A model generated the notes under the pieces. The model saw only the letters and a program-made list of their open reading frames with translations, was not told where the DNA came from and ran no database searches. A DNA stretch of 64,000 nucleotides. Origin: Tritrichomonas musculus (lineage: Eukaryota > Parabasalia > Tritrichomonadida > Tritrichomonadidae). Of the stretch, positions 8,117 to 18,526 are shown piece after piece. The DNA lies in NCBI GenBank assembly GCA_039105265.1, contig JAPFFF010000064.1:186001-250000 (forward strand), read 5' to 3'. The stretch's first letter is position 1. Every line of letters starts with the position of its first letter. A program made the translations under genes and the position numbers.

Positions 8117-9080
8117 ATTTTAAAAATAAATCATTTTTCATTGATGCATTAATTTATCTAGAATGCATAAGAGCTATTCGATCGAATCATTCTCACCTCA
8201 TAAATTCTTAGTTTTTTTTGATAAACAATTTTTCAAAGATACCTTATATTTTTCTCCATTACTCTTTCGTTGATAGAATGAAATTTTTAAATGTCAATGT
8301 CACGTACATCATTTTCTATTTGAAACTTTTTTCCGTTTTTATATATTAAGAACAATAGTTGGAAAGTATAAAGATAAAAAAGATATAATTGCATATTCAA
8401 AAGATTTACTAATAGAATTATCTAATAATATATTCTCCAATATAATTTTAACAACCCCATTGGATACACAATTTAATATAACATTTAATATAGGGGCTAA
8501 TAAGATATAATGTACACAATATCCACTCAATCCAAAAATACACCCGAGGAATTGAATTGTTTACGTTAGGTTGTGGCAGTTACCTTTCTTTAGCCTGATC
8601 AGTAGGCTTGTTTTTTGGGAGTCTATATCAGAAACTTCATTTTTTTCTTCTGATACTTGATTATCAGATAAAAATTTGATATTAAGATCATCGATAATAA
8701 TGATATCAAATATGAAATGTTATATAAAATAAATTTTAAACTTGATATCAAGTTTTTATAAATGGAATATTTGATTTTAAAATATTTTAAAATATATAAA
8801 ATAATATATCGGTGTTTAGGTTAATGCTGGAATCAAAAAATATGTATTTTATAATGATACTTTTGAGAATCAACTACGATCATATATTTATTAAAAAGTT
8901 TAATTGAAATCTAATATATCATCATCTTTACAAAGTAGGTTCAACTCAAAGAGAATTTATATATTTTAAAATATTTTAATATCAATTTTTTTTTTCTGAA
9001 GTTTATTCAATTTTTTTTTTTAAGAGAGTTTCACCTACTCTTACTATGCATAATCCCAGAATTTGAGTTTTTGAAATTGA
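8117..9080. other. A+T-rich spacer, no gene seen
   Basis: Very A+T-rich sequence with homopolymer runs. A 63-codon hydrophobic frame at 8339-8530 on the minus strand has no coding character I can support. A short relatively G+C-rich patch at 8560-8630 is unexplained. Confidence 0.5.
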
Positions 9081-9326
9081 TTAAGGTACAAATCCAGTAC
9101 GTTTAGTAACCGCAATTTTTTTTGACATTTTTAAAAAAATAAAATGACATGTTAAATAAAAAACGATTTTCCCATCCATTTCATATAACATGTCACAATA
9201 TTTATTTAATTTGTAAAATAAGTGTCAAAAACAGACCTAGTCAATTTAACCTTTTTCATAGACATGCAACTATTCAAATAATAAACGTTCTCCAGTTCAA
9301 AAAAACATACTGGATTTGTACCTTAA
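9081..9326. mobile_element. MITE-like element with 15-bp terminal inverted repeats in TTAA
   Basis: GGTACAAATCCAGTA (9085-9099) is perfectly mirrored by TACTGGATTTGTACC (9308-9322), and each is flanked on the outside by TTAA (9081-9084 and 9323-9326). The whole is 246 bp. TTAA flanks fit a piggyBac-type duplication; read as TA flanks it would fit a Tc1/mariner-type insertion. A 60-codon frame inside (9149-9331, plus) runs through the right end and is probably fortuitous. A run of 33 A follows at 9331-9363. Confidence 0.65.
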
Positions 9327-9330
9327 ATTG

Positions 9331-9366
<36 letters not shown>

Positions 9367-9691
9367 TTATCGATAAAATGATATCACTTATGATACGTTT
9401 TATAGAAATTATTTGAAATAAACTTTTAACTTTTTCTTTCAAAAATCAAAAACTCACAATCAAAGGTGAAAATATCGACATACAAAAAGTTCAAAATTAT
9501 TCATTCAGTTTTCATTGATTGAAATATCAAATACCAAGCTTGGTGCTGCTGTTTTTAAAGATTGAACAAATGAATAAGTTTTTAGTTGGACTTTAAAGTA
9601 AATAAAAAACAAAAAAAAAAAAAAAACATTTATTAATAAGCCTAACGATGAAATAAGAATTTTTGTTTTGGTAATTTCTTTATTATAATAA
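9327..9691. other. A+T-rich spacer with long A runs
   Basis: Contains the A run at 9331-9363 and a second one near 9611-9626. Nothing else was recognised. It lies 3' of the Sel1-repeat gene. Confidence 0.5.
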
Positions 9692-10804
9692 TCAGTTATC
9701 TAAACAATTTAGCACATCATCAATTTCTTTATTGGCAGCTTTTTGCAAATATCTTTCAGCTTCCTCTTTGTTCTCATCAGAATTTTCAATTAAATGGCCG
9801 TACTTGCACATTGCAGAAGTGTTTCCTTCATCGGCAGCTTTTTTGTAGTAAATTGCAGCTTTTTCTTTATCTTCGTCAACGCCATCGCCATTTTCGAGCA
9901 TTTCTGCGTAGTGAAACATTGCATCAACGTGTCCGCAATCAGCTGCCTTATTGAAAAAGTCAGCTGCCACTTTTTTATTCTGTCTGACACCTTCGCCATT
10001 GAAGATCAACTTCGCAAAGTGAAACATTGCATCAACGTGACCTTTATTAGCGGCCTTCATGAAGAAGAGAGCAGCTTTTTGCTTATCTTGGCCAATGAAA
10101 TCGCCAGAATCAAGCAAGAGAGCGTATTCATACATTGCGTCAACAATTCCGCTGTTTGCAGAATGTTCATAGTAATGAATCGCCTTCTCTTTATCCTCAG
10201 AAATGCCATCTCCATTGAAAAGTGCATGTGCATAATGATACATGGCTTCTGAATGTCCTTCTTCTGACGCCTTTTTAAAGAATTGAATGGCTTTTTTCTT
10301 ATTTGCAGTAATATCATCTCCTTTGAAAAGTAATAATGCATAATGGTACATGGAATCAACATTTCCTTTGTTTGCTGCTCTTTCGTAGTACTTGGCTGCT
10401 TCTTGCTTGTTTGGTTCAATACCATCTCCATGATATAATAGGTGGGCATAGAAGTTCATCGATTCTGCATCACCTTTGGCAATTGCCATCTTAAGATATT
10501 TGATTGTTTCGTTAATATCGGTTTCAATTCCATCTCCTTTGAATCGCATTACTGCATAATTAAACATCGCTAATACAATGCCTTTGTCTGCTGCTTTTTT
10601 GTAATATATTGAGGCATTATTTTTATCAATTGGTATACCATCGCCTTTATAAAGCATTTGCGCATAATTGTACATTGCTATTGAAAGTCCTTGATCTGCT
10701 GCAGTCTTGAATTTTTCGGCTGCTAATGGCTTTTTGTCTGGTGTGGAATTTAACAAATCAATACCGTTTCGATATAAATTCATTGGAGTAACTTTCTTTG
10801 ACAT
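9692..10804 (-). CDS. Sel1-repeat protein
   Basis: Starting at the ATG at 10804 this is a 370-residue protein made almost entirely of about ten Sel1-like repeats of 36 residues. The unit is of the form AxxYYKKAADKGxxxAMxxYAxxLxxGDGI. The frame is open a little upstream, but only a non-ATG codon lies there, so MSKKVTPMNL is the start. There is no signal peptide, membrane segment or kinase domain, although many trichomonad Sel1 proteins carry a kinase. Sel1 repeats form a solenoid that scaffolds protein complexes. A second, longer relative lies at 26712-28202 on the same strand, so the two may be dispersed family members. Intact. Confidence 0.9.
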   Translation of the reverse strand: MSKKVTPMNLYRNGIDLLNSTPDKKPLAAEKFKTAADQGLSIAMYNYAQMLYKGDGIPIDKNNASIYYKKAADKGIVLAMFNYAVMRFKGDGIETDINETIKYLKMAIAKGDAESMNFYAHLLYHGDGIEPNKQEAAKYYERAANKGNVDSMYHYALLLFKGDDITANKKKAIQFFKKASEEGHSEAMYHYAHALFNGDGISEDKEKAIHYYEHSANSGIVDAMYEYALLLDSGDFIGQDKQKAALFFMKAANKGHVDAMFHFAKLIFNGEGVRQNKKVAADFFNKAADCGHVDAMFHYAEMLENGDGVDEDKEKAAIYYKKAADEGNTSAMCKYGHLIENSDENKEEAERYLQKAANKEIDDVLNCLDN

Positions 10805-11523
10805 TGTTTGTAAAATTATAAAATAAAAATTTTGGGAAAATTTTTTATTCAAATTTATCTCTCAAATTTCTCAAAAATTTTTAGACATAAAATTTTTATT
10901 TGGAAAATTTTAATGATTTCAAGTGAAAATGATCGTTTTTGTTTTAAAACTTAATTACTAATATTTTGAGATCAATTAAATAATTGCCCAAAATTATTTT
11001 CTAAAACAGTAAAAATAGATCAATCAATATTTTATATTATTCCAAAAATGTTGAGATATAAATATCTTTTTTTTGAAAAAATACCAATGCTATTAAACCA
11101 TTCAAAAATGATTTTTTTGAAACATAAGGATAAAAATATTTTAATTATTCAGTTAATGTTCATATATCATCAATTTAGTGCTTTTTTTTTGAATTTGATA
11201 TTCAAATCATATTTTCCATAGAATCATTGATTACAAAAACGATGAAACAGGCTTGTAAATAAGTTTAATTTTTTAAAGGAATTTCATTAAGAGCATGTTG
11301 AAATATAGTTTATCTTTTTCGAAAATTTTTTTAAAGTAAAAAGAAAAATTCAAAAAGTCATATCTTCCTTAAATTGGTTTAAACTGAATCCAACAACTTT
11401 TTTCTGTGAAGGCATCTATCACAAATCTTTAATATATTTGATTTTTTCTTTTATAAAATAAATAATGATTGAAAAAAATGGATAATCCAAAGAAGTATAT
11501 TTGGATTATAAATTTTTCATACC
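10805..11523. other. A+T-rich spacer, no gene seen
   Basis: About 0.7 kb of A+T-rich sequence between the Sel1 gene and the inverted repeat ahead of the surface-antigen pseudogene. No ORF, tRNA or clear repeat was recognised. Confidence 0.5.
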
Positions 11524-11599
11524 ATATTAGATATGAATACCATATATAAAAAAATTAAAATTTAAATAAAAACGATATTATAGTATTCATATCTAATAT
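11524..11599. repeat. 17-bp perfect inverted repeat (hairpin)
   Basis: ATATTAGATATGAATAC (11524-11540) is mirrored exactly by GTATTCATATCTAATAT (11583-11599) with a 42-base loop. A direct repeat ATATGAATACCAT also occurs at 11531-11543 and 11596-11608. It lies 75 bases before the first codon of the truncated surface-antigen gene, so it may mark the breakpoint or be a tiny foldback element. Confidence 0.7.
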
Positions 11600-11673
11600 G
11601 AATACCATTTACATAACATCAATATTTCAATTTTTGATAATTCTATAAAATTTTTCAATAAAAAACGATATTT

Positions 11674-13178
11674 GAATGACATGAATATTGTTCAGAATGC
11701 TCCAATGGCGAAACGTGCTCAAAATGCTTTGATGATAATTTTCTAAGGGATGGGAAATGCTATTCAAATTGCTCCATGTTAAATAGCCAAACTGATTATT
11801 ATGGCCCAAATAATGAAGATAAAACATGTTCAAAATGTTCGGTTGCAGATTGCGTTGATTGCTCTTCTAGTTATGATGAATGCAAAAAATGCTCTGACTT
11901 GTTCTATTATGATGAAAACACTAACAAATGCGTTCATAAATCGGCAAACTCTAAAGAATTCACTTTTTCAGAACAGTTTTCAAAATCTAATGTTTTCAGT
12001 TCTTCTCTTCTTTTTTCGAAGACATGCAATTTTGCTTCTACTTCTTATTTCACTGAATCAAATGCTTTTTCAAAGACACATGACTTCAATGCATCGTCTC
12101 ATTTCGCAGGTTCAAACATATTTGTTCCAACTAGCCATTTCACAAATTCACATTATTTCCAAAAAACAATAGACTTCTCTAGTTCTGACGAATTCACACA
12201 ATCAACTCAATTCAGTCAGCCAGGTTCATATACAAAATCAAAATTGTTTTCACAATCATTTCAATTTTCTGGCTCATTTTTTTTTTCACAAACAGAACAT
12301 TTCTCATCTTCAAATCAATTTACAAGCTCTTCATTGTTTACTCCATCAGACAAATTTACAAGCTCTTCATCGTTTACTCCATCAAACAAATTTACAAGCT
12401 CTTCATCGTTTACGCCATCAAACAAATTTACAAGCTCTTCATCATATACTCCATCTAAAAGATTTACAGCTTCTTCTAGATTTCCCTCATCCAATAAGTT
12501 TACACGATCATCTCCATTTACGGCCTCGTTACCATTTACACATTCTTTTCCCTTCACACCATCATTTTCGTTTACACCATCCAAATCTTTCACAGGTTCA
12601 TCATTATTCACACATTCATCTCCTTTTACACAATCTTCCAATTTTTCAAGCTCGTCCATTTTTACTCCATCAAGTCCATTTTCGAAGTCAGGAACATTCA
12701 CACGTTCCAAAAAATTTACGAGATCAAACAAGTTCACAAGATCAAACACCTTTACATATTCATCAAGTTTTACATCATCAATTCCTTTTACAAAATCTTC
12801 TGTTTTTAGATTTTCGAACACTTTTTCAGGAAAACAAATGGTTTTTGACTTTTCAAAATCCAATACATTTTCATTTTCTTTGCCATTTACAAATTTAATT
12901 GATGATGACATCAATCATGCTGTGTTACTTTGGTCTTAGTAGTTATCATTATAATTCTTCTCTATAACCGAAGAAAGGAGCAAAATCAAAATGAAAATAG
13001 CATATATATAAGTGGTGCACCAAATCAAGTAAATGAAGATTTAATTAAAAGTACAGATAACTTTTGAAATTGTTATGATCCTAATGAAAAAGAAATGCTT
13101 ACATTTGACAATCCCTTTATAAATGATGAGCATCAAATAGATGATCCATTTGCTAGTGATTTTAACGAAGGAGTATAA
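11674..13178 (+). pseudogene. Surface antigen with Cys-rich head and Ser/Phe/Thr repeats, broken
   Basis: The frame opens without an ATG in a Cys-rich region with CxxC pairs (CSECSNGETCSKC and CVDCSSSYDECKKC). It then runs for about 300 residues of a degenerate repeat, roughly FTPSxxFTSSSx, typical of trichomonad immunodominant variable surface antigen-like proteins. Near 12920 the frame shifts, and a clear membrane helix follows in the new frame (TLVLVVIIIILLYNRRK). A tail follows that is interrupted by a TGA at 13065 and ends at 13178. The tail contains NPF and DPF, motifs known to bind endocytic adaptors. Lost start, one shift and one stop indicate a dead or mis-assembled type I membrane protein. 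Confidence 0.7.
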
Positions 13179-13327
13179 AAAAACGAATAGCAATAGAATT
13201 AAATAAATAAAAGCGGATTCTTTTTACATTTTTCCCACTAACTTTTTCAAAATATATTATGAAATATTTGAATTGAAAATTGAATTTCTTTAAGAAAAAG
13301 TGAAAATTGTATATATATATCTTTATA

Positions 13328-14560
13328 TTATTTTTTTATTAAATCTCTATCTCTATTTTTTTTATAATTCTTATTTAGCCTTAAAGGAGCTGAAAAGTGA
13401 ATGTTTGGTGGCATCATTACAAGAGGTTCATCACCACCGACATAAAATCAAACGATTAAATAATATTGAATTCTTGTAACAGCCTGTCCATTTTGCTGGG
13501 CATAAATCAAATTATCCTTATAGACGAAGTGTTGATTGTGTCTTCCATGGAATGGGAAAACGTAGAATGGTGTACCTGCAGGTGGATCAGGGCTATCTTG
13601 ATCAGCGACATCCGACACCATACCTTTACGAACGAATGAATCGATAACAGTGTTCCATTCATCGTCTCCGAATGTGAATTGTTGATAATGATCATTTTCA
13701 ACGTTAGGAACAGCGATATCGAGCATTCTTCCAGCTGGATTTAAGTATTGATTATCGTCCTTATGCAATGTGAGTGCAAATTGAATATCTTCACCGAATA
13801 GAAGTTGATCATTTGAAAGATCCACATTTGCTCCATGATTATAATCTGTCTCATTAAGAGCCATGATCAATCCGAACTTTCTTCCAGCATATTGAATGTT
13901 ATCGCCATCGACTTTATGTGCAACAAATACAGGCTCTTGAATGAACATCAACATCATCCAAATCTGAAACATTTGCTGTTTGTGTAACTGGCCCAACTGG
14001 CACCATTGGAGCAACTGGAGCTGATTCATCAATCAATGCTTCTGGTTTGCCGCCATCATCGACAACTTCTTGAAATGTTTGGTTAGATTTATTGAATGTC
14101 TCAACTGATTGAACAAGATTTGATTCATCAACAATTGTTGTTTGGTTTACATTTGTACTTTTCTCAGTGATAGCTTCAGAGTTAGTCACAGTTGATTGGT
14201 TGAAATCAGAAACAACATTTGCTAAGTTGGCACCTTGTGTTGGTGAAAGTTTCTCTAAGACAACTTTCGCTGCTGATATTTGTGTCAAGAGGGCTTTGCC
14301 ATCGATATGTTCATGCCCTTCAATATCATCTGGATCAATGTAAACTGGAATGCCAAGATCGTGCATTACATTAGAAGCAGCAACTGCATTGTGCTTTGTA
14401 TCCTTCGAATCAAGAGAATAGTAGTTAGCTTTGTCTGGAACATAAAAATCCAAAAGTGCGCACATTTGGACAAATCGTATGGTACGAAATCTTCGACATT
14501 TGGATTATTGGATGTATATTTTCTTGTGTTATCAGCACAAAGGAGAAATTAAATTCATTT
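13328..14560 (-). pseudogene. CH-domain / beta-trefoil-like cytoskeletal protein, broken
   Basis: Reading leftward from about 14560, one frame gives the start of a CH domain (LCADNTRKYT then NVEDFVPYDL). A frameshift near 14462 leads to CALLDFYVPDKANYYSLD and LGIPVYIDPDDI, the typical trichomonad alpha-actinin-type CH end. A coiled/linker region rich in N, T and V follows. After another shift near 13930 comes a domain with VFVAHKVDGDNIQYAG and FYVFPFHGRHNQHFVYKD, which I read as a beta-trefoil-like lectin fold. In the same frame after a TGA at 13448 comes YVGGDEPLVMMPPN, so about 30 bases look inserted between two conserved parts. The first CH domain is absent. A fragment of an actin-binding protein. 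Confidence 0.65.
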
Positions 14561-14833
14561 ATTATTTTAAAGCAAAAACCAAAAAAATGATATCAACATT
14601 TCCTCGAAATGTCCTTATTAAAAATTATCATACTCGATAATCACAAATTTCATTTATACTTTTTGATTTTATATTGCTAGCTAATTATTTAAAATTATAA
14701 TCTTTCATTAAATATATTTGTGCTAAACAAAGTCATGCTATATTCATAAAGTATTTTAAAATTTTGCTTAATCGTACTGCTGAAATTTTGACCATTTTTT
14801 TCAAAATAAACATTTTATAAAAAAAAAAAAGAA

Positions 14834-17281
14834 ATGAATCAGCAAAAAAACTCTGTTGGAACCATATACAATGACAAAAAATTCAAAAAGTATAAAGAAA
14901 AGATGAAAGATACCTGGATGAAAGATACCCTCAATCACCAATCTTTAGTAACTGATATTGAATTTTTTTTTTATAATTTACATGAAAAATATTCAAAAAA
15001 TGTTTTTATGATAGCATTATATCGCTTTCAATGCTTTTGTCAAATGCCTTCTCCAAAGTTTATTGTTCCCTATAATGTATATTATATCAAAGGAAATAGT
15101 CCTGAAAATCTAAAGTCTATTGATACATTTAGAAGAGATGAAAATTTCAATAAATTAATTAACTTTTTACAGACAATAAAATATCCTATATTTAAAAATT
15201 ACTTTTGGAACGTTACTTTTCCAAACGCTTTGGGGTCATTTATCTCTAAAGAGCACTGTCTTATCGCATTAAAACTTTTAAAATCTCTTCAAGATCATGA
15301 AGATTTTTTATCAAGTGGAGTCATATCATTTATTGGCAATAACTATCTATTCCAAAATACTTTTTTGAACACATTTTACACTTTAATCAACCGCTTATGC
15401 AAAGATCCAGAAAGTTATGTTTGGTGCCAATATAAAAGTGATCTATTTGAATCTATAATTCAAGAATCCCTAGAAAGAGCTTTAAATAAATTAAATCCCC
15501 AACAGATTGAAGCCATCAACCTTTTCCATCAAAAGTACTCAGAAAAAGCCGAAGAAAAAATTTTCACAGATATAATATTATTTAATATCCAAAACATCTG
15601 GCCATATTCGCCACTCTTCATATCAAATGAAATGTTATATAAAAATATAACTCACGAAAGCCAGCTAGTTACAGATCTAGAAGACAAATACGTGAAAAGC
15701 GACGAAGCAAAAGAAAACAGGAAAAAGTTTCTTGAAAAATTCTTTGAAACCGCCAAAAATTTGACCATTGATGGTGAAATTCTGATTGCTCATTTCTTCA
15801 GTAACATTACCGATCCGGTCATTATTTCGGAACTCGACAGGGCCATCCTCGACTCGATCTACAACACCAGCACTGACGATGCTCGTGAATTCAATGATTT
15901 GAAAAGTGACAAACTTTTTGAATACATTCAAGAAAAAGTTTTCAAATTCAAGACAATCTTTGTTCAATTGAAGAAGCAAACCAGTCTGAAATACAAGCCA
16001 AAAATCATTCATAGTCAAGAACTTTTGAATAGGTGGAATAAGCACGTTAGCGATTGTAAAGATTTGAATTTGAATCCTCTATCGCCCATTTTTAACGGTC
16101 ACCAAATTGATCCCGAAGTTGCTTATTATGGCCTCTACAAGGAATACCACGAGCAAAAAGCTAATAATAAGTTCATCGAGGAAGTATCGAAATTGATGAC
16201 ATGCGTTGTTCCTTTGAATCTTCATGACGAGTCTCAAAAAGTTTTCTTACAAATATATTCAATGATATTAGCCGATAAGGCTCTCAATAATTATCATGAA
16301 GACAAGTTGGAAGATTTCTTGCATTCATTATATGCAGCTCATTTCGCCAGCCTTTTTTGCAACATCCCTAAAGATACGATTTATTCATTCAAAAATCGTA
16401 CAAAATTTGAACCATTCAGTGAACTTTTTGAGAAGGTATTTGATCGGAACGAAATTGAAATAAACTTGAAAAGTTGTTTCAATGAATTCTTCAATGATGA
16501 CAAAACATATTCTTCATTGAAAAATTTCCTCGCTCAATACCTGAACCTTTTCAAAACAGAAATAAACTGCGCAATTTTGAAAGATAAACTTTTTGATAGC
16601 ACTAAAAAAAAGGGCATTGAAAACGCATGCAGAGATCTGGTTGTCGATAAAAGGATGACGGACTACATAATGAGTTCGTTAGCTACTTTTGGCCAAATTG
16701 AATACTCCTTCGTTGTCATCCACTTTTTGAATAAGCCTCAGAAAATTGAGAGCGAAAAAATTTCTTTCGGCGAAAAAACTTTTCCGAACAAGAAGCTTGA
16801 TAAATTTTTGACCGAAAAAATGGACGATCTGGGCGTCTTTAGTTACATCGAGTCCGTTTGTTATTGCCTTTTCGAACAGTTTAAATCGGACGATAGATCA
16901 GTTCTTATGGGAAATTTGCTGGCTTCTGTTCCTGTCATTTTGAAGATGATGGACCAGTTCTACTTCGTCCAAGAAGGGGATGTCGAGCCTCATCCATTGC
17001 TCTATGATTTAATCAAAACGAAAAATCAGTTCGACAATGTAAAAATGGTTAAAGAGCTCGCTAAGCATATCCTCCGATTTGCAAATACCAATTATAGAAT
17101 GTGCAAGTACGAGGACTTGATTGATGAGAACATAAATGGTTCTGACAACGTTGATGCTTTCTTTGTCAACTTGATCTCATTGATGATTGAAGAATTGAGT
17201 GAGAATGAAGAAATTAAATACTTCTCTTCAATTAATTACATCATTGAGAAATTGAAAAACTTACATGATCTCTTAGATTAA
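14834..17281 (+). CDS. Large helical protein of unknown function
   Basis: An 815-residue single-exon ORF with ATG at 14834. It is mostly alpha-helical, with no signal peptide, no transmembrane segment and no catalytic motif I recognise. Blocks that look structured are SNITDPVIISELDRAILDSI near residue 330, YYGLYKEYHEQKANNKFIEE near 435 and DDLGVFSYIESVCYCLFEQF near 660. The first 280 codons are more A+T-rich than the rest, which may show two domains of different age or constraint. A decayed partial copy of residues about 545-590 lies 0.4 kb downstream (17700-17845), so the region has been duplicated. Possibly a HEAT-like scaffold; this is a guess. Confidence 0.75.
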   Translation: MNQQKNSVGTIYNDKKFKKYKEKMKDTWMKDTLNHQSLVTDIEFFFYNLHEKYSKNVFMIALYRFQCFCQMPSPKFIVPYNVYYIKGNSPENLKSIDTFRRDENFNKLINFLQTIKYPIFKNYFWNVTFPNALGSFISKEHCLIALKLLKSLQDHEDFLSSGVISFIGNNYLFQNTFLNTFYTLINRLCKDPESYVWCQYKSDLFESIIQESLERALNKLNPQQIEAINLFHQKYSEKAEEKIFTDIILFNIQNIWPYSPLFISNEMLYKNITHESQLVTDLEDKYVKSDEAKENRKKFLEKFFETAKNLTIDGEILIAHFFSNITDPVIISELDRAILDSIYNTSTDDAREFNDLKSDKLFEYIQEKVFKFKTIFVQLKKQTSLKYKPKIIHSQELLNRWNKHVSDCKDLNLNPLSPIFNGHQIDPEVAYYGLYKEYHEQKANNKFIEEVSKLMTCVVPLNLHDESQKVFLQIYSMILADKALNNYHEDKLEDFLHSLYAAHFASLFCNIPKDTIYSFKNRTKFEPFSELFEKVFDRNEIEINLKSCFNEFFNDDKTYSSLKNFLAQYLNLFKTEINCAILKDKLFDSTKKKGIENACRDLVVDKRMTDYIMSSLATFGQIEYSFVVIHFLNKPQKIESEKISFGEKTFPNKKLDKFLTEKMDDLGVFSYIESVCYCLFEQFKSDDRSVLMGNLLASVPVILKMMDQFYFVQEGDVEPHPLLYDLIKTKNQFDNVKMVKELAKHILRFANTNYRMCKYEDLIDENINGSDNVDAFFVNLISLMIEELSENEEIKYFSSINYIIEKLKNLHDLLD

Positions 17282-18526
17282 CTAAAAAAAGTTTATTTAT
17301 TCACTCAATCCCATTTGTCTATAAACGCTCATTTTTTTTTTTTTTTTTTTTTTTTATTTTAGCATGAAAAAGAGGTTTCTTTATGTTCAGGCTTGCCCGA
17401 TTCCAGAAGAATTGCACCGAAACTGCTTAAACAAACAGATTTGCTGTTGTTGTTGGATGTAATTTATCTTCTCTGTGACTGAAAGACATCATTGATACTA
17501 TATGATGATGCGAGTTTTTTTTAAAATGACAAATAAACTTTGATAAAAACATTGAAAATAACATTGAATGATAATAAACAAAGTTTTGTTAATCATTTTT
17601 TAGTTTTTTTTTTTAATTATGTATAGAAAAAGTTTTTTTCCAAATTATAAATATCTTTAGATATATAGAGAAATTACCTGGTAAATAACAAGATTGTTAA
17701 TCAAACTTGAAAAAGTTGCTTCAATGAATTCTATTAAGATGACAAATCTTATTTTTCTTTGAAAATTTTCCCTCTCTCAATTCTTGTACATGTTCAGAAC
17801 AGAAGTATACTGCATTATTTTGGATGATGAACTTTGTTATCAAAAAACCAGCATTTAAAAAGCATAAATATATCTTAATAATATTTTTTTTTAATTTTAA
17901 TCATCAATGATTTCTATATAATAAAAATTTAAGTAAAAAATTTTTATTGCCAAACCTTAAATGCTTCTTTTATCGTTATCATCTAATTTCATGTAATAGT
18001 ATTGATTATTTTCATCAATTTTGGAAATTGCCAAATATTACAAATTATTCTTCATTTGGGTCTGTTATATAAATTTGATTAAAATCTCAAAAAACCATTA
18101 CAATCTTTGCTAAAAAAAGATTTTAATTGTTGGTAATATACGTTTAAAAATTTTTAAGTAAATAATATGTCAATTTACTGAGATATAATCTATAAATGAT
18201 TAATACAAGTATTTTAAACTAAAGTATTATACTTGATAAAAATAAAAAATAGATAAAACCAAGATTTCTTTTAACTTGTGTAAAATTGTCTAAACAAATC
18301 CAATTCTGAATTCATTAAACAAATTTAATAATTTATAATATTTTCTCTAAAATCTGGTTGTAATTCTGCTCCCAAAAGATTTTGAACTGTATCATTACAA
18401 ATCATATGAAAATAAAGATAAAATTTTAATAAAAAGACGTTACTCAAATAAAAAGTTTTCAGAAGGAAAATGGTCGAAAAGTTGAATAAAATCCACACGT
18501 TAATTTAAAATTTTTATTCTTTTTAC
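17282..18526. other. Spacer with T/A runs; includes a decayed gene copy
   Basis: A+T-rich sequence with a T run near 17330-17356. The only recognised content is the relic described separately at 17700-17845. A slightly G+C-richer patch at 17375-17480 is unassigned. Confidence 0.5.
17700..17845 (+). pseudogene. Decayed partial copy of the 815-residue gene
   Basis: This stretch aligns with 16462-16600 inside the neighbouring gene: both share AACTTGAAAAxGTTGxTTCA, then AATGAATTCT, GATGACAAA, CTCAATxCxTG and TTCAxAACAGAA in the same order and spacing. Small indels break the frame. It is a relic of a tandem duplication or of a longer ancestral gene end. Confidence 0.7.

Noticed and set aside
8339-8530. 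63-codon hydrophobic minus-strand ORF
   Set aside because: Hydrophobic composition follows from A+T richness; no start context or family.
9149-9331. 60-codon plus-strand ORF
   Set aside because: It lies inside the MITE-like element and runs through its right inverted repeat, so the frame is probably fortuitous.
12315-12914. 199-codon minus-strand ORF
   Set aside because: It mirrors the Ser/Phe/Thr repeat of the surface-antigen gene on the other strand and has no independent support.
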